DNA of 64,000 nucleotides, taken from contig UQUV01000003.1 in assembly GCA_900544305.1 (NCBI GenBank), positions 70,517 through 134,516 on the forward strand, in the 5' to 3' direction. Source of the DNA: an uncultured Porphyromonadaceae bacterium (lineage in GTDB: Bacteria > Bacteroidota > Bacteroidia > Bacteroidales > Muribaculaceae). Position 1 is the stretch's first letter. Each line of letters opens with the position of its first letter. Below, one piece after another: positions 7,437 through 16,528 of this stretch. A program made the position numbers and the translations under genes. The notes below the pieces were generated by a model. The model did not search any database. It had not been told where the DNA came from and was given only the letters and a program-made list of their open reading frames with translations.

Positions 7437-9338
7437 TTATTTGACAATCAAGCCCAATTCACCCACCGTCACAAAATCACGGTTGTCGATTTCCGACAAC
7501 GCTTCAAAACGGAAATATCGGGCTTCATAGGTTTTGCCAAACTCTACAATCTGCAAAATCGGATTGTGCATGATATTGCTGAATTCACCGCTGCAACTGC
7601 ATTCCGTCCAGTTCTTGCCGTCGTTGCTGACATAGAACTTATAGTTGTAGACGGTACCTGCCTTGTCGTCGCCCTGAATCGGGAGATAGCGGAATCCGGC
7701 AATTTTCACGGTCTGCTGCAAGTCGACTGTCACCTGTTTCGGGAACTTGCCGCCCTTGCTGCGCCAATGCGTTTCCTTTTTGCCGTCAACAGCCAGACGT
7801 GCGTTCTTCACATCCTTGCCCGTAGCTGAAACCACAGTCCATTTGTCGGTCGGAATATCGCTTACCACTTCTTCTGCCGCCTTGTCGGCAAGTACTTCCG
7901 TGCAATAGGCCTCCACTGCACGCACATTCACATCGGCTCTTGCCTGCAAGAAGTCCACCTTCACGGCCGAAGCCTTCACCATCGGGAAACGCACGATGCG
8001 CTTGTAGCCGACAGTTGTACCCGTAGCCACTTCTTTCCATTTGCCGTCGCACATCACGCTCACGGCAAACTCTTCAACACGCTGACCTTTGGCAATATTT
8101 TCACACACGACAACGGTATTCACTTCAGCAGGTTTCGCAAAGTCGTAAGTTACCGACTTACCAGCTTCCACCGTACGCTCGCGCGAACCGTCTTTCACCA
8201 GATTGTTGGCAAAATTGCGTTGCAGATATTCATTGAGCAAGCGCATGCGTTCTACATCCGTAGCATGAATCAAACCGCGCTTGTCGGGCGGCACATTCAG
8301 CAAAAGTACCGAGTTGCGGCCTACTGAATTATAGTAAATGTCGACCAACTGTGCCAGTGTCTTTACCTTGCCGTCCTCATATTCGTGATAGAACCATCCC
8401 GGACGGATAGACACATCCACTTCTGAAGGATACCAGAAAAGCTCGCGAGCATTGGCAAGCAGTTCGCGGCTACCCAGGTCGGCAGCTTTCGGGAAAAGTC
8501 CCAACCGCTTGTTCTCGGCATCGGCCCTTTCATAACCACCCGGAACGAGAGCCGTTGCACTCCATTCCGTATCGCGGCCCAAACCTTTTTCGTTGCCTAC
8601 CCAACGGACATCGTCACCCATAATGGCTGTAACGGCCTTCGGTTGCAGACGATGGATTGTATCGTAGTAGCGTTTCCAGTCGTAGACTTGCTTCTTACCG
8701 TTCGGTCCTTCACCGCACGCACCATCAAACCACACTTCATGCACTTCGCCATAGTTGGAAAGCAGTTCCGTAAGCTGTTCGACAAAAAAGTCGTTGTAGC
8801 GCGGCGAATCGCCGTAGCATTCCGCATTTCTATCCCACGGAGAAAGGTAAACGCCGAATTTCATGCCCAGTTCGTCGCATGCCTGCTTCAATTCGGCCAC
8901 GACATCACCCTTTCCGTTTTTCCACGGAGAAGAAGCCACTGAATGGCGAGTAGTTTTTGTAGGCCACAGGCAGAAACCGTCGTGGTGTTTTGCCGTAAGA
9001 ATCACCATTCGGTAGCCACCGTCCTTCAATGCCTTCACCCATTGGCGGGCATCGAGTTCCGTAGGATTGAACAATTCCGGCGACTCTGTTCCTTCGCCCC
9101 ACTCACGTCCCGTGAACGTGTTGATACCGAAATGGATAAATGCCGTCATTTCCAACTGCTGCCACGCCAACTGTGTGGAATCCGGCACCAAACGGGATGC
9201 CATTTCCACCTTTTCATTAAGCGTCGCATTTTCAGGAAAGGCCACATGCTTCACATAATAGCCGTCACCGGCCGCAGCCGAAAGGCTGCAGACGGTGGCC
9301 AGCGAAAGCAATATCGATTTTATGTTCATACGCTTCAT
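7437..9338 (-). CDS. GH29 alpha-L-fucosidase with discoidin-type domain
   Basis: Removes alpha-linked L-fucose from glycan ends. The 633-residue protein has a signal peptide, the GH29 barrel (about 40-370; HFGINTF, KHHDGFCLWPTK, YLSPWDRN) and the nucleophile Asp205 in VWFDGACGEGPNGKK. The WFDGAxGEGPNGK form resembles the subfamily B enzymes that prefer branched alpha-1,3/1,4-fucose (Lewis-type); this is inference. An F5/8 type C (CBM32-like) domain occupies about 500-630 (ETHWRSKGGKFPKQVTVDL). It starts 2 bp after the stop of the GH2 gene; a second ATG nine bases in is an equally good start. It is probably periplasmic. Confidence 0.93.
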   Translation of the reverse strand: MKRMNIKSILLSLATVCSLSAAAGDGYYVKHVAFPENATLNEKVEMASRLVPDSTQLAWQQLEMTAFIHFGINTFTGREWGEGTESPELFNPTELDARQWVKALKDGGYRMVILTAKHHDGFCLWPTKTTRHSVASSPWKNGKGDVVAELKQACDELGMKFGVYLSPWDRNAECYGDSPRYNDFFVEQLTELLSNYGEVHEVWFDGACGEGPNGKKQVYDWKRYYDTIHRLQPKAVTAIMGDDVRWVGNEKGLGRDTEWSATALVPGGYERADAENKRLGLFPKAADLGSRELLANARELFWYPSEVDVSIRPGWFYHEYEDGKVKTLAQLVDIYYNSVGRNSVLLLNVPPDKRGLIHATDVERMRLLNEYLQRNFANNLVKDGSRERTVEAGKSVTYDFAKPAEVNTVVVCENIAKGQRVEEFAVSVMCDGKWKEVATGTTVGYKRIVRFPMVKASAVKVDFLQARADVNVRAVEAYCTEVLADKAAEEVVSDIPTDKWTVVSATGKDVKNARLAVDGKKETHWRSKGGKFPKQVTVDLQQTVKIAGFRYLPIQGDDKAGTVYNYKFYVSNDGKNWTECSCSGEFSNIMHNPILQIVEFGKTYEARYFRFEALSEIDNRDFVTVGELGLIVK

Positions 9339-9340
9339 TC

Positions 9341-12300
9341 TTATTTTACAACCGGAATAAACGTAAATTCAAACTTGTAAGTCTTGTCGATCGGCAACCA
9401 GTATTTTGGCAATACGCCCGGACCACAGGTAGCAGTACCAACACCTGTCTGTTCTGCATCCACGTGAACCGTTACCGAACCGTCGTCCACCAACTCATTA
9501 ATGTGGGTAGCGGCATCGATATTGGCATCAGAATACGGAGTTGCGCTGAATTGGAACGGCTTGACGGAAATCACCTTCAATCCGTTGCCTTCTTCGCTGC
9601 GCAATGTAGCCCAACGAACATCAATGCGGTTACCGGTAGTCTGCGGAACTACATAGCAGTGGAACATTTCGTCCGGACAAGTTTCATAAATACCGATTCG
9701 TCCGGCAGCGCGGTCCACATAGTTTTCCATATCGCCACGACCAAGGTAGCTGACCTTGCGACAGGCATCGTTCGGCATACGGAACACCAAACCTACACGC
9801 GGCAAAGATTTCACTACAGCCGTATCAGCTGTAAATTCCGTTTCAACAGTAAGCACGCCGTTTTTAGCCACTTTATAAGTAAATTCAGCCGTACCGATTG
9901 TCTGCTGTTTGGCATTGACAAGTTCTACGATCGTTTCAAATCCCTTCGGTGTAAGCTGTGCTTTCACCACTTTCTGCGTATAGTTGTTCAATCCGGCCTT
10001 TGTCCAAAGTTTCCAGCCGTTCTTGTCTTTTTTATCATTTTCCGTAGCCGGACGATAGAGTGACAATGTCATCGGAGCCGACAACATCTCAACACCGTTG
10101 TACATATAGGATGTCAATGCACCTGTTTCTTTGGAGAACGAAAGCGACACCTTGTCGTTGGACAGCGTATAGTCGCTGATTTCCAGACGAGAACCTGAAG
10201 GCAATGTCACTTTTTCTTCCCATTTGGCATTTGCCGACAGCACGAACTGGTCGTAAGCCACTTCATGGTCAACGGACACAAACTCAGTAGCGTTGTTCGG
10301 CGTCCAGCTAAGATTCAGATAAGCTTCGCGGATATTTTTCGGCAAGTTCAATTTGCCCAATTCCACATCGACAGTCTGCTGCGGAGCGCAATCTACTACC
10401 TTTTCGCCCTGAGCAAGAACAGTGCCGTTGTCGGCAGTCACGTTCCAGTGCAACGTATAGTTCTTCAAATCGGTGAACACGAACCAGTTCTTGACTGTGA
10501 CTTTCAAGTTGCGGGCATCGACAAGTTTCGACTTGATATTTTGATATACGCGCTTCACTTCATAGAGGTGCGGATGCGGCTGACGGGCTGCATTGACAAG
10601 ACCGTTGCAGCAGAAACTGCCGAACGACGGAATACCTTCCGGACCGAAGTCGCCACCATAGCTCCAATACCATTTACCGTTTTCGTCAATGCGGAGGAAC
10701 GACTGGTCTACCCAGTCCCAGATGCAACCGCCCTGTGCCATCGGTTCTGCTTCAAACACATTCCAATAGTCCTGCAAACCTCCTTCGCTGCTACCCATAG
10801 CGTGGGCATATTCGCAAAGGATAAACGGACGGTAGATGTCAGGCTGTGCCAAATAAGCGTTGATTTCATCAATGCTGCGGTACATGCGGCAATAAATGTC
10901 AGTGTTGAAATTCTGTTCGGCACGTTCGTACTGCACCGGACGGTTGGTTTCCACCGACTTCAACCATTTATAAGTTTCCTCAAAGTTCACACCGTTGCCG
11001 GCTTCGTTACCCAATGAGTAGATTGTTACAGAAGGATTATTCTTTGTACGTTCGTACATACGTTTCGTGCGGTCCATGTGAGCCGGCAGCCAAGTAGTAT
11101 CCTTAGCCAACGAAGCCGGACCGTAGCCCATACCGTGAGATTCGATATTGGCTTCGTCGATCACATACAAACCGTATTTGTCACACAGATAGTACCAGTG
11201 AGAGTCATTCGGATAGTGAGCGCAACGCACCGTATTGATATTGTTCTGTTTCATCAGCTTGATGTCGAGAAGCATCAGTTCGTCGCTGACCGTACGGCCC
11301 TTTTGCGACGTTTCGTGGCGGTTTACACCCTTCACCAGAATCGGCTTGCCGTTGATGCAAAGTTGTCCGTTCTTGATTTCCGAGGTCTTGAAACCTACCA
11401 TGCAGCCGGTCGTATGCAGAGCCTTGCCGCTGTTGTCGGCAAGTGTCAGCATCAGCGTATAGAGGTTCGGATGTTCAGCACTCCATGGCTTCACACCGGC
11501 GATTGTCTTTTCAAACTTCACATTACCGTCGGCAGCTACCGCTTTCGTTCCCTTAGCCACCACCTTGTTATTGTCGTCAAGCAATTCATAATTGGCAGTA
11601 AGACCGTCGGTTTTGCCACCAACTTCCACGTCAAGCGTCAGTTCGCCGTCCTTGTATTCCTTGTCGAGCGGAGAAACGACCTTGAAGTCGGCGATATATT
11701 GCTTCGGAGTGCTGTACAGATATACATCACGTTCGATACCGCTCAAACGCCACATGTCCTGACATTCGAGATAAGCACCCGAACTCCAGCGGTACACTTC
11801 CAGCGCAAGAACGTTTTCGCCTTTCTTCACCTTGTCTGTAATATCCCATTCTGCCGGAGTCTTTGAATCCTGATTATAACCCAGCAGTTCACCGTTCAGC
11901 CAAACATAGTAGAAAGAAATCACGCCTTCCAGACAAAGCACAATGCGGCGGCCGTCCCACGATTCCGGCACTTCAAAAGTGCGGCGGTACGAACCCACTT
12001 CATTTTCCTTATAAGGTACATACGGCGGATTTTTCTTGAAGTTAAACATCTTGTCGTCAAACTCATACGTTTCGTTCACGTATATGGGAGTGCCGTAGCC
12101 TTGCAGTTCCCAGTTGCCCGGCACTTGAATATTGTTCCAGTTACCTACATAGAAATCCGGACGATAGAAATCCTTCGGACGATTGTCCGGATTCTTCACC
12201 CAGTTGAATTTCCACGTTCCGTTCAAATCCATGAAATAGGGAGAGGATTCATAATCCTGCTTTTGGATTGACTCATAATCGCCTGATTTATACGGCCAGA

Positions 12301-12433
12301 CATAAGAATGCGGCTCGATCTTGTTCAGGCCGAAAGCATATTGGCTTTGCCATTCGGGCAGTTGTTCGGCAGCTTGCATACCGCCTGCAGCGAGGAGCAG
12401 CAGTCCACACAAGAATTTCAGTTGTTTCTTCAT
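9341..12433 (-). CDS. GH2 beta-galactosidase (LacZ-type, large)
   Basis: A 1030-residue LacZ-like enzyme from the ATG at 12433, which begins a good signal peptide (KKQLKFLCGLLLLAAGGMQA); the longer frame to 12487 adds an unlikely leader. Domains in order: sugar-binding (about 50-220), Ig-like, TIM barrel with VNRHETS, acid/base Glu in GNEAGNG and nucleophile Glu in LCEYAHAMGSS, second Ig-like, and the C-terminal LacZ small-chain domain (YLGRGDMENYVDRAAG). It hydrolyses terminal beta-galactosides, expected on LacNAc or core-1 units in this locus. It differs strongly in size and architecture from the second GH2 in the operon, so the two probably cut different linkages. Confidence 0.93.
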   Translation of the reverse strand: MKKQLKFLCGLLLLAAGGMQAAEQLPEWQSQYAFGLNKIEPHSYVWPYKSGDYESIQKQDYESSPYFMDLNGTWKFNWVKNPDNRPKDFYRPDFYVGNWNNIQVPGNWELQGYGTPIYVNETYEFDDKMFNFKKNPPYVPYKENEVGSYRRTFEVPESWDGRRIVLCLEGVISFYYVWLNGELLGYNQDSKTPAEWDITDKVKKGENVLALEVYRWSSGAYLECQDMWRLSGIERDVYLYSTPKQYIADFKVVSPLDKEYKDGELTLDVEVGGKTDGLTANYELLDDNNKVVAKGTKAVAADGNVKFEKTIAGVKPWSAEHPNLYTLMLTLADNSGKALHTTGCMVGFKTSEIKNGQLCINGKPILVKGVNRHETSQKGRTVSDELMLLDIKLMKQNNINTVRCAHYPNDSHWYYLCDKYGLYVIDEANIESHGMGYGPASLAKDTTWLPAHMDRTKRMYERTKNNPSVTIYSLGNEAGNGVNFEETYKWLKSVETNRPVQYERAEQNFNTDIYCRMYRSIDEINAYLAQPDIYRPFILCEYAHAMGSSEGGLQDYWNVFEAEPMAQGGCIWDWVDQSFLRIDENGKWYWSYGGDFGPEGIPSFGSFCCNGLVNAARQPHPHLYEVKRVYQNIKSKLVDARNLKVTVKNWFVFTDLKNYTLHWNVTADNGTVLAQGEKVVDCAPQQTVDVELGKLNLPKNIREAYLNLSWTPNNATEFVSVDHEVAYDQFVLSANAKWEEKVTLPSGSRLEISDYTLSNDKVSLSFSKETGALTSYMYNGVEMLSAPMTLSLYRPATENDKKDKNGWKLWTKAGLNNYTQKVVKAQLTPKGFETIVELVNAKQQTIGTAEFTYKVAKNGVLTVETEFTADTAVVKSLPRVGLVFRMPNDACRKVSYLGRGDMENYVDRAAGRIGIYETCPDEMFHCYVVPQTTGNRIDVRWATLRSEEGNGLKVISVKPFQFSATPYSDANIDAATHINELVDDGSVTVHVDAEQTGVGTATCGPGVLPKYWLPIDKTYKFEFTFIPVVK

Positions 12434-12486
12434 ATCGGTTAAAAAAATGATTTTCGTAGTATTATTAATAGTTTCTTTTACAGACA

Positions 12487-12530
12487 ACAGCAGCCCCTAC
12501 CGCATATTTCGCCACGGCAAGAGCTGCTGT
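12487..12530 (-). repeat. Intercistronic hairpin between GH20 and GH2
   Basis: Inverted arms ACAGCAGC at 12487-12494 and GCTGCTGT at 12523-12530 in the 103-bp gap. There is no T-run after it on the minus strand, so it may be a processing or stability element rather than a terminator. Confidence 0.45.
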
Positions 12531-12536
12531 CACCGT

Positions 12537-14846
12537 TTATTTCACGATGATTTCATCGAAATACATCCACACGTCCTGACCTTCACGGACATCTCCGACA
12601 GGACATTTGCCCGGATTCGTGGCATCGATTTTCAAGTAACGCGCTTTAGCCTTGAATCCGTTGAGCAGAATATCCTCAATGGCCCAACGATGACGGAACA
12701 CTTCTTCAGTTGAAATCGTCAGCTCCTTGACTGTTCGGAATGTCTTGTTGTCGTCCGACACAGACAGGCGTACAACCGCCGGCTGGTGGACACCCATTGC
12801 TGAGTTAGTGACATTACCCAACGTAACTGACGACACATCCATGCGCTTGCCCAAATCTACCGTAAACGATGCATCCTGTGCATACCAGCCGGCCCATTCG
12901 AAGTCCGAATGACGGTCGCTGCCGCGCAAGCCGTTGGTAAGAGCATACGTCTTGTCGTTTTTAGTGATAACATTTTTACCGGTAGCCTTGTTGAAACGAA
13001 GGTCGAGTTTCAATGTCATGCCCTTCTGTTCTCCGCCCATGAATGTAGCAGCTTTCAGCACACCGTCCTTTTTCACGGTTACCGGCGATTTATAGAGCTT
13101 CGAACCGGCTGTCGGTTCCGAGCCGTCGGTAGTATAGCGGATTTCCACATCCGGACGGATACATGACATTTCCACCGAAAGTTTTCCGTTATCCGGAGTC
13201 ACTTTATGGTCGATATTGTACATGGAGCGTGCATAGCCCACTCCCATCGCATCGAGATGAGGCAGCACATTGTCAACCCCCTTAAGGAATCCTTGCCAGT
13301 CCTTGGTTTCCTTCGGAGTCCATGCCACATCGGCAAGAGCCATCAGGCGAGGATACAGCAAATAATTTACGTCTTCCGGACTGTTGCAGAATTCTGTCCA
13401 CAACGAACCCTGCACGCCCATCAGCAAATCGGCATATTCCGGTTTCCAATCGCTCTGCACCGGTTCATAGTTGTAAACATCCTTCAACGTATTATTACCA
13501 AAATAAGTCAACGGTTCAAACCACTGCGGTCCTTGATAACGTATCAGATACAACACACGTGCAGGTGTCATCACGAAGCGATGGCCCTGTTCGGCAGCTT
13601 TCAAAGCAGCTTTGCCCAGTCCCTGCCATCCAAAGATGATGACATCGTCGGGCAACGTGCTGTTGGTCAATTCATCCCAACCCATCACTTCCTTACCTTT
13701 GCTCTGGACATACTTGCTCATGCGACGCATGAAATAGCTCTGCAGTTCTTCAATATGTTCGATGCCTTCCGCTTTCATGCGAGCCTGACATTTCGGACAT
13801 TTTTCCCAGTAATATTTCGAAGCCTCATCACCACCGAGATGAATGTATTTCGAAGGGAAAAGCTCGATAACTTCATCAATCACATCTTCAAGGAAACTGA
13901 AAACGCTGTCGTTTCCGGCACAATAGACAATACGGCTGTTCTTTACTCCTAAACCCGGCAAAACCGTAATCGGAATATCAACTACCGGACAAGCCAATTC
14001 CGGATAAGCCGCCAACGAAGAATTTGTATGAGCCGGCATTTCTATTTCAGGAATTACCTCCATCTGGCGATCGGCGGCATAAGCCACAATCTCACGGATA
14101 TCATCTTTTGTATAATATCCACCCACCGGAGTAAGTTCTCCCTCCTGCTGGCAACGGCGGTCAGGAAACGGTTCGTCACGCTTTACCCGCCATGCTCCCA
14201 CTTGAGTAAGCAACGGATATTTTTCTATTTCCAAACGCCATCCGGTGTCATCGACAAGATGCAAGTGCAGCTTGTTCAGCTTCAACATTGCAGCCACGTC
14301 AATCACCTTCAGCAAATCGGATTTCGGAAGAAAATAGCGCGACACGTCGACCATCACACCGCGATAGCCAAAACGCGGACTGTCGGTAATTTCCATTACC
14401 GGCACTTTCATCGGCTCGTCAGTAGCCGTCTTGCCGTCGATTGCAGCAGGCAAAAGCTGACGCAAAGTCTGAAGCGCATAGAAAAAGCCTGAATTGTCGG
14501 CAGCCTTTACCGTGATGCCGTCGGCTGTCACTTTCAGAGAATAAGCCTCTGACGACAGCGAAGAGTCAGTCACGAATGTAACATCTGACGAATTGTTGCC
14601 GATGCTCACCGCCGGTACAAATCCGGCCGAAGCGCCGAAACGTTCGGCAAACGCACTCACCATTTTCAACTGGGCGGCATTTTCTACTCCGAACGTTGTT
14701 GTCGGCTTAAAAAGGAAACTGCCCTCGCCTACCGACATGTTCAACGGACGCGGCACAACGGGCAAATTGTCGGCAGCTGCCGGCTGGAAAATTCCGCCGG
14801 CGAGCAACAGACAAAAAGCAGTCAATATATGCTTAAAATTCATCAT
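12537..14846 (-). CDS. GH20 beta-N-acetylhexosaminidase with discoidin-type domain
   Basis: Releases terminal beta-GlcNAc or GalNAc by substrate-assisted catalysis. The 769-residue protein has a signal peptide, a GH20b domain (about 27-155), the GH20 barrel (about 158-500) with the catalytic Asp340-Glu341 pair in HLGGDEASKYYW, a chitobiase-type C-terminal Ig-like region (about 540-610; IRYTTDGSEPTAGSKLYKSP), and an F5/8 type C domain to the end (DFEWAGWYAQDASFTVDLG). Two Met codons in tandem at the start. It follows the sulfatase by 7 bp, so the pair is probably translated together: the sulfatase could unblock a 6-O-sulfated GlcNAc for this enzyme. Periplasmic location is inferred from the lack of lipobox or sorting tail. 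Confidence 0.94.
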   Translation of the reverse strand: MMNFKHILTAFCLLLAGGIFQPAAADNLPVVPRPLNMSVGEGSFLFKPTTTFGVENAAQLKMVSAFAERFGASAGFVPAVSIGNNSSDVTFVTDSSLSSEAYSLKVTADGITVKAADNSGFFYALQTLRQLLPAAIDGKTATDEPMKVPVMEITDSPRFGYRGVMVDVSRYFLPKSDLLKVIDVAAMLKLNKLHLHLVDDTGWRLEIEKYPLLTQVGAWRVKRDEPFPDRRCQQEGELTPVGGYYTKDDIREIVAYAADRQMEVIPEIEMPAHTNSSLAAYPELACPVVDIPITVLPGLGVKNSRIVYCAGNDSVFSFLEDVIDEVIELFPSKYIHLGGDEASKYYWEKCPKCQARMKAEGIEHIEELQSYFMRRMSKYVQSKGKEVMGWDELTNSTLPDDVIIFGWQGLGKAALKAAEQGHRFVMTPARVLYLIRYQGPQWFEPLTYFGNNTLKDVYNYEPVQSDWKPEYADLLMGVQGSLWTEFCNSPEDVNYLLYPRLMALADVAWTPKETKDWQGFLKGVDNVLPHLDAMGVGYARSMYNIDHKVTPDNGKLSVEMSCIRPDVEIRYTTDGSEPTAGSKLYKSPVTVKKDGVLKAATFMGGEQKGMTLKLDLRFNKATGKNVITKNDKTYALTNGLRGSDRHSDFEWAGWYAQDASFTVDLGKRMDVSSVTLGNVTNSAMGVHQPAVVRLSVSDDNKTFRTVKELTISTEEVFRHRWAIEDILLNGFKAKARYLKIDATNPGKCPVGDVREGQDVWMYFDEIIVK

Positions 14847-14853
14847 TCAAAAA

Positions 14854-16428
14854 TTAGTCGTTAATCGGATATTTCTCCAAAATCGGGTCATCATATTTCA
14901 CTTGCAGTCTCTTCAGTTCCTTCATGAGTTCTGCTGTGGTTTCCTCAGTTCCCGGCTTACCGAAAATGTTGTGCATTTCGTTCGGATCTTCCTGCATGTC
15001 GTAGAGTTCCCACACGTCAATGTCGTTGTAGAAATGAATCAGCTTGTAGCGTTCAGTTCTCACACCGTAGTGGCGTTTCACCATGTGCTCGGCAGGGTAT
15101 TCATAGAAATGATAGTAGAGCGACTTGCGCCAGTCGGCAGGATTCTCGCCTCTCAACAAAGGAAGCAGCGATACGCCCTGAATATCTTCCGGAATCGGAG
15201 CTCCGGCCAAATCGAGGAACGTTGGAGCATAGTCGATGTTCTGTACCATCTGCGGAATGTCGCCACGCTTGTCAAAGCCGTTCGGCAAACGCATAATCAA
15301 CGGCGTACGCATAGATTCTTCATACATGAAACGCTTGTCAAACCAACCGTGCTCACCCATATAGAATCCCTGGTCAGACGTATAGACTACAAGTGTATTT
15401 TCGAGCATGCCGTTCTTTTCGAGATAATCGAGCACACGGCCTACATTATCGTCAAGCGATTTCACCGTCTTCGCATAATCGCGCATATAGCGCTGATATT
15501 TCCAACGGGCCAAATCCTCTCCCTTCAGGTTCTGAGCATAGAAATCCTCGATAATCGGAGTGTAGAACTTGTCCCATGCAGCACGCTGAGCTGAATCCAT
15601 TCTGCCATAGAATTTTTCGTAAAGCGGCTTCAATCGGCTGTCCTTGTCAGCACGCAGCATTTTCAAGTCATAGATGAGGTCCATATCCTTGAACACGCTC
15701 ATTTCCTGAGCGGCAGCAGCCGGACGGCCTTCATAATCGTCGAAGAAGTTTTCAGGCATTGCAAATTCCTTGTCTTCATAGAGAGCAAGATTGCAAGTGT
15801 CGGCCATCCAATTTCGGTGAATAGCCTTGTGCTGAATAAACAGACAGAACGGTTTTTCGCGGTCACGCTTGTTTTCCATCCAGTCGATACCTTCATCGGT
15901 GATAATGTTGGTAATATATCCGTGTTTCTGGATAGTATCATTGTTCATCGTGATGAAGTCAGGATTGTAGTAGTCGCCCTGTCCCGGAACAACTTCCCAA
16001 TAGTCAAATCCTGTAGGCAATGACTCCAAGTGCCATTTTCCGACAATCGCAGTCTGATATCCGGCAGCCTGAAGAAGCTTCGGCATAGTCTGCTGAGAGC
16101 TGTCGAAACGGCAGGTGGTATTGTCGGTAAATCCGTTCTTGTGGCTGAACTTGCCGGTAAGCATACAGGCACGGCTCGGTCCGCTCAATGAGTTTGCCAC
16201 GAAACTGTTTGTAAACCGCACTCCGTCATTGGCAATACGGTCGAGGTTCGGAGTCTCAATATAACGCTTGTCATAGCAGCTCATCATCTGTGCCGTATGA
16301 TCATCGGTCATGATAAACACGATGTTGTAAGGCTTCTGAACCTCTTTTTTTCCTTGACAGGAAACGCCGAGCATAGCTGCACCGACACCCGCCAACGAAC
16401 AGACAACTGTTGAAGAAATATTTCTCAT
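14854..16428 (-). CDS. Sulfatase (S1 family, Ser-type), possible GlcNAc-6-O-sulfatase
   Basis: A 524-residue type I sulfatase. The formylglycine motif is S82-G-P-S-R86, followed by ACMLTGK, so the residue to be modified is serine and an anaerobic radical-SAM maturase (anSME) is needed; none is in the window. Metal ligands are visible in MTDDH near the N-terminus and TSDQGFYMGEHGW later. A lipobox LGVSC at residues 20-24 predicts a lipoprotein. The HKAIHRNW segment and context next to GH20 resemble the S1_11 6S-GlcNAc sulfatases of gut Bacteroides; this assignment is inference. It is preceded by SusD with a 100-bp gap that contains an inverted repeat. Confidence 0.88.
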   Translation of the reverse strand: MRNISSTVVCSLAGVGAAMLGVSCQGKKEVQKPYNIVFIMTDDHTAQMMSCYDKRYIETPNLDRIANDGVRFTNSFVANSLSGPSRACMLTGKFSHKNGFTDNTTCRFDSSQQTMPKLLQAAGYQTAIVGKWHLESLPTGFDYWEVVPGQGDYYNPDFITMNNDTIQKHGYITNIITDEGIDWMENKRDREKPFCLFIQHKAIHRNWMADTCNLALYEDKEFAMPENFFDDYEGRPAAAAQEMSVFKDMDLIYDLKMLRADKDSRLKPLYEKFYGRMDSAQRAAWDKFYTPIIEDFYAQNLKGEDLARWKYQRYMRDYAKTVKSLDDNVGRVLDYLEKNGMLENTLVVYTSDQGFYMGEHGWFDKRFMYEESMRTPLIMRLPNGFDKRGDIPQMVQNIDYAPTFLDLAGAPIPEDIQGVSLLPLLRGENPADWRKSLYYHFYEYPAEHMVKRHYGVRTERYKLIHFYNDIDVWELYDMQEDPNEMHNIFGKPGTEETTAELMKELKRLQVKYDDPILEKYPIND

Positions 16429-16442
16429 AATTACTTTATAAT

Positions 16443-16496
16443 TAAAGGTACGAATAACTCGAATTGCATTAAAAAAATTCAGTACCCGTACCTTTA
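16443..16496 (-). repeat. Inverted repeat between SusD and sulfatase genes
   Basis: Arms TAAAGGTACG at 16443-16452 and CGTACCTTTA at 16487-16496 are perfect over 10 bp with a 34-nt AT-rich loop. On the minus strand no uninterrupted T-run follows. It separates importer genes from enzyme genes and may cause partial termination or mRNA processing. Confidence 0.5.
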
Positions 16497-16528
16497 TATT
16501 GTTTTACAAAATACCAATCACAAATAAA

